A DNA stretch of 64,000 nucleotides from NCBI GenBank assembly GCA_017463155.1, contig JAFTPT010000011.1, positions 1-64,000 on the forward strand. Direction: 5' to 3'. This document shows positions 62,698 through 64,000 of this stretch, one piece after another; positions within the stretch are counted from its first letter, which is position 1, and each line of letters begins with the position of its first letter. This stretch comes from Blautia sp. Lineage in GTDB: Bacteria > Bacillota > Clostridia > Lachnospirales > Lachnospiraceae. The position numbers and the translations under genes were made by a program. The notes under the pieces were generated by a model, which ran no database searches, was not told where the DNA came from, and was given only the letters and a program-made list of their open reading frames with translations.

Positions 62698-62721
62698 ACG
62701 GGCCAGAAGCTTCTGACCCGT
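62698..62721 (-). repeat. Palindrome between degV and argS
   Basis: ACGGGTCAGAAG pairs with CTTCTGGCCCGT (one G-U pair) directly after the degV stop. No T-run follows, so it may be only a transcript-processing or weak pausing stem. Confidence 0.4.
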
Positions 62722-62727
62722 TCATGG

Positions 62728-63600
62728 TTATATGGTTACTTTTTTGGCACACGCAATGGCCAGTGCTCCCTGCCCGATATGGCAGGACACACTTAAGGAC
62801 AGCGGATCCATGTGCACCTCCGGAAACTCCGGAAAGCTCTCGAGTATCTCCTGCTTCCATTCTTCAGCTTCCGCGGGATTGCCCGCATACGCGGCCATCA
62901 GGCACATCTCTCCTCTCGAGACGTATTCGGCAAACCGCGTGTCCATATCCTGGCGCATCGCCTTCAGCATCACCTTTTTGGCCTGCTTTTTGCCGCGTAC
63001 CTTGGAGTAAGCGTCCAGCTTTTCCCCCTGGATCTGCAGCACGGGCTTCAGGTTCAGCACGGTGCCGATGGCTGCGGCGGCCGGCGTGATCCTGCCGCCC
63101 TTTTTGAGATATTTGAGGGTCTCCAGCGTGATATAGATGCTGGATTCCATTTTTTCTTTTTCGAGGATCTCCCGGATCTCGGCCGCCGACCTCCCCGCGT
63201 CACGGAGAGCCAGCGCGTCCAGTACGGACTGGCGCATGGTCACGGAGATCCGCTGGTTGTTGACAACCTGGACTTTTCCATCGTAATCCTGCGAAAGGCC
63301 GATGGCCGTCGCGCAGGAAGTGGAAAGACCGCTTGACATGGGAATGTGGACGATCTCGTCATACTCCGTAAGCAGGCTGTCCCACAGTTCGATAAGGTCG
63401 CCGGGGCTCGGCTGGGAGGTGGAGATCGGTTCGTCGTTCTTGAGTTTTTCGTAGAACTGCTCCTGGGACAGGGTTATCTCCTCGAGAAACAGTTCTTCAT
63501 TGATGAAGAACGGCATGGGGATCACTCTGATCCCGAGCTCCTTGCCCTGCTGTTGTGTGATTCCGCTGTTGCTGTCGGTGACAATGGCAATTTTGCCCAT
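62728..63600 (-). CDS. DegV family fatty-acid binding protein
   Basis: The 290-residue product starts MGKIAIVTDSNSGIT and has the DegV blocks TSQPSPGD near residue 61, HIPMSSGLSTSC near 87 and LKYLKKGGRI near 163. DegV/FakB proteins hold a fatty acid for phosphorylation by a FakA kinase, feeding phospholipid synthesis; no fakA is in the window. It follows the ABC permease by 37 bases. Confidence 0.92.
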   Translation of the reverse strand: MGKIAIVTDSNSGITQQQGKELGIRVIPMPFFINEELFLEEITLSQEQFYEKLKNDEPISTSQPSPGDLIELWDSLLTEYDEIVHIPMSSGLSTSCATAIGLSQDYDGKVQVVNNQRISVTMRQSVLDALALRDAGRSAAEIREILEKEKMESSIYITLETLKYLKKGGRITPAAAAIGTVLNLKPVLQIQGEKLDAYSKVRGKKQAKKVMLKAMRQDMDTRFAEYVSRGEMCLMAAYAGNPAEAEEWKQEILESFPEFPEVHMDPLSLSVSCHIGQGALAIACAKKVTI

Positions 63601-63637
63601 GATGATGTGAAACTCCTTTCCTTCTTAGCGCACTCTG

Positions 63638-64000
<363 letters not shown>

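Overview
The window looks like chromosomal DNA of a low-motility, gut-type Clostridia, most probably a Lachnospiraceae member. This is inferred from gene content: a GGGtGRT/Fe-S scaffold pair, LPNTG surface proteins with CnaB repeats, a B12-independent glycyl radical enzyme, TraX, a tetrapyrrole-free central metabolism and strong AGGAGG ribosome binding sites. Base composition is moderately GC-rich. No 16S or tRNA gene is present to confirm the assignment.

Region 1 (1-13.7 kb, minus strand) is a surface-adhesin locus: a 2777-residue fibro-slime/CnaB LPNTG protein, an N-truncated von Willebrand A LPNTG protein joined out of frame to its 3' end, and the 5' part of a third gene that is a paralogue of the first. 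The two intact 5' ends carry the same promoter layout with a tandem 11-bp repeat. Region 2 (13.9-18.5 kb) holds the GGGtGRT/Fe-S scaffold operon and, divergently, a HTH-AAA-nuclease gene followed by traX. Region 3 (18.5-28.0 kb, minus) is a long housekeeping run: lipid flippase-like protein, pssA, psd, queH, argH, asd, formate/nitrite channel, topB and a GlmU-like beta-helix protein. Region 4 (28-36.9 kb) holds a secreted protein of unknown function, two long hairpin elements, lon under a CIRCE operator, a secreted transglutaminase-like protein, a diguanylate cyclase and PTS enzyme I with a decayed EIIA relic behind it.

Region 5 (36.9-43.0 kb, minus) is a carbon-use unit: a glycyl radical dehydratase and its activase, preceded by a strong promoter, a cobalamin riboswitch and an intrinsic terminator, then an orphan fragment and an alpha-galactosidase. 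Region 6 (43.1-56.6 kb) has a HTH-Uma2 protein and a 4101-residue repeat-built surface protein. Region 7 (56.7-64 kb, minus) is core translation and related genes: ABC permease (partial), degV, argS, HAD phosphatase, CPBP protease, rsuA, rpsB, tsf.

The most interesting signals are the B12 riboswitch in front of a B12-independent dehydratase, the CIRCE-controlled lon, the tandem-repeat promoters shared by the adhesins, a recurrent N-terminal module in all three large surface proteins, and the twin long hairpins next to lon.
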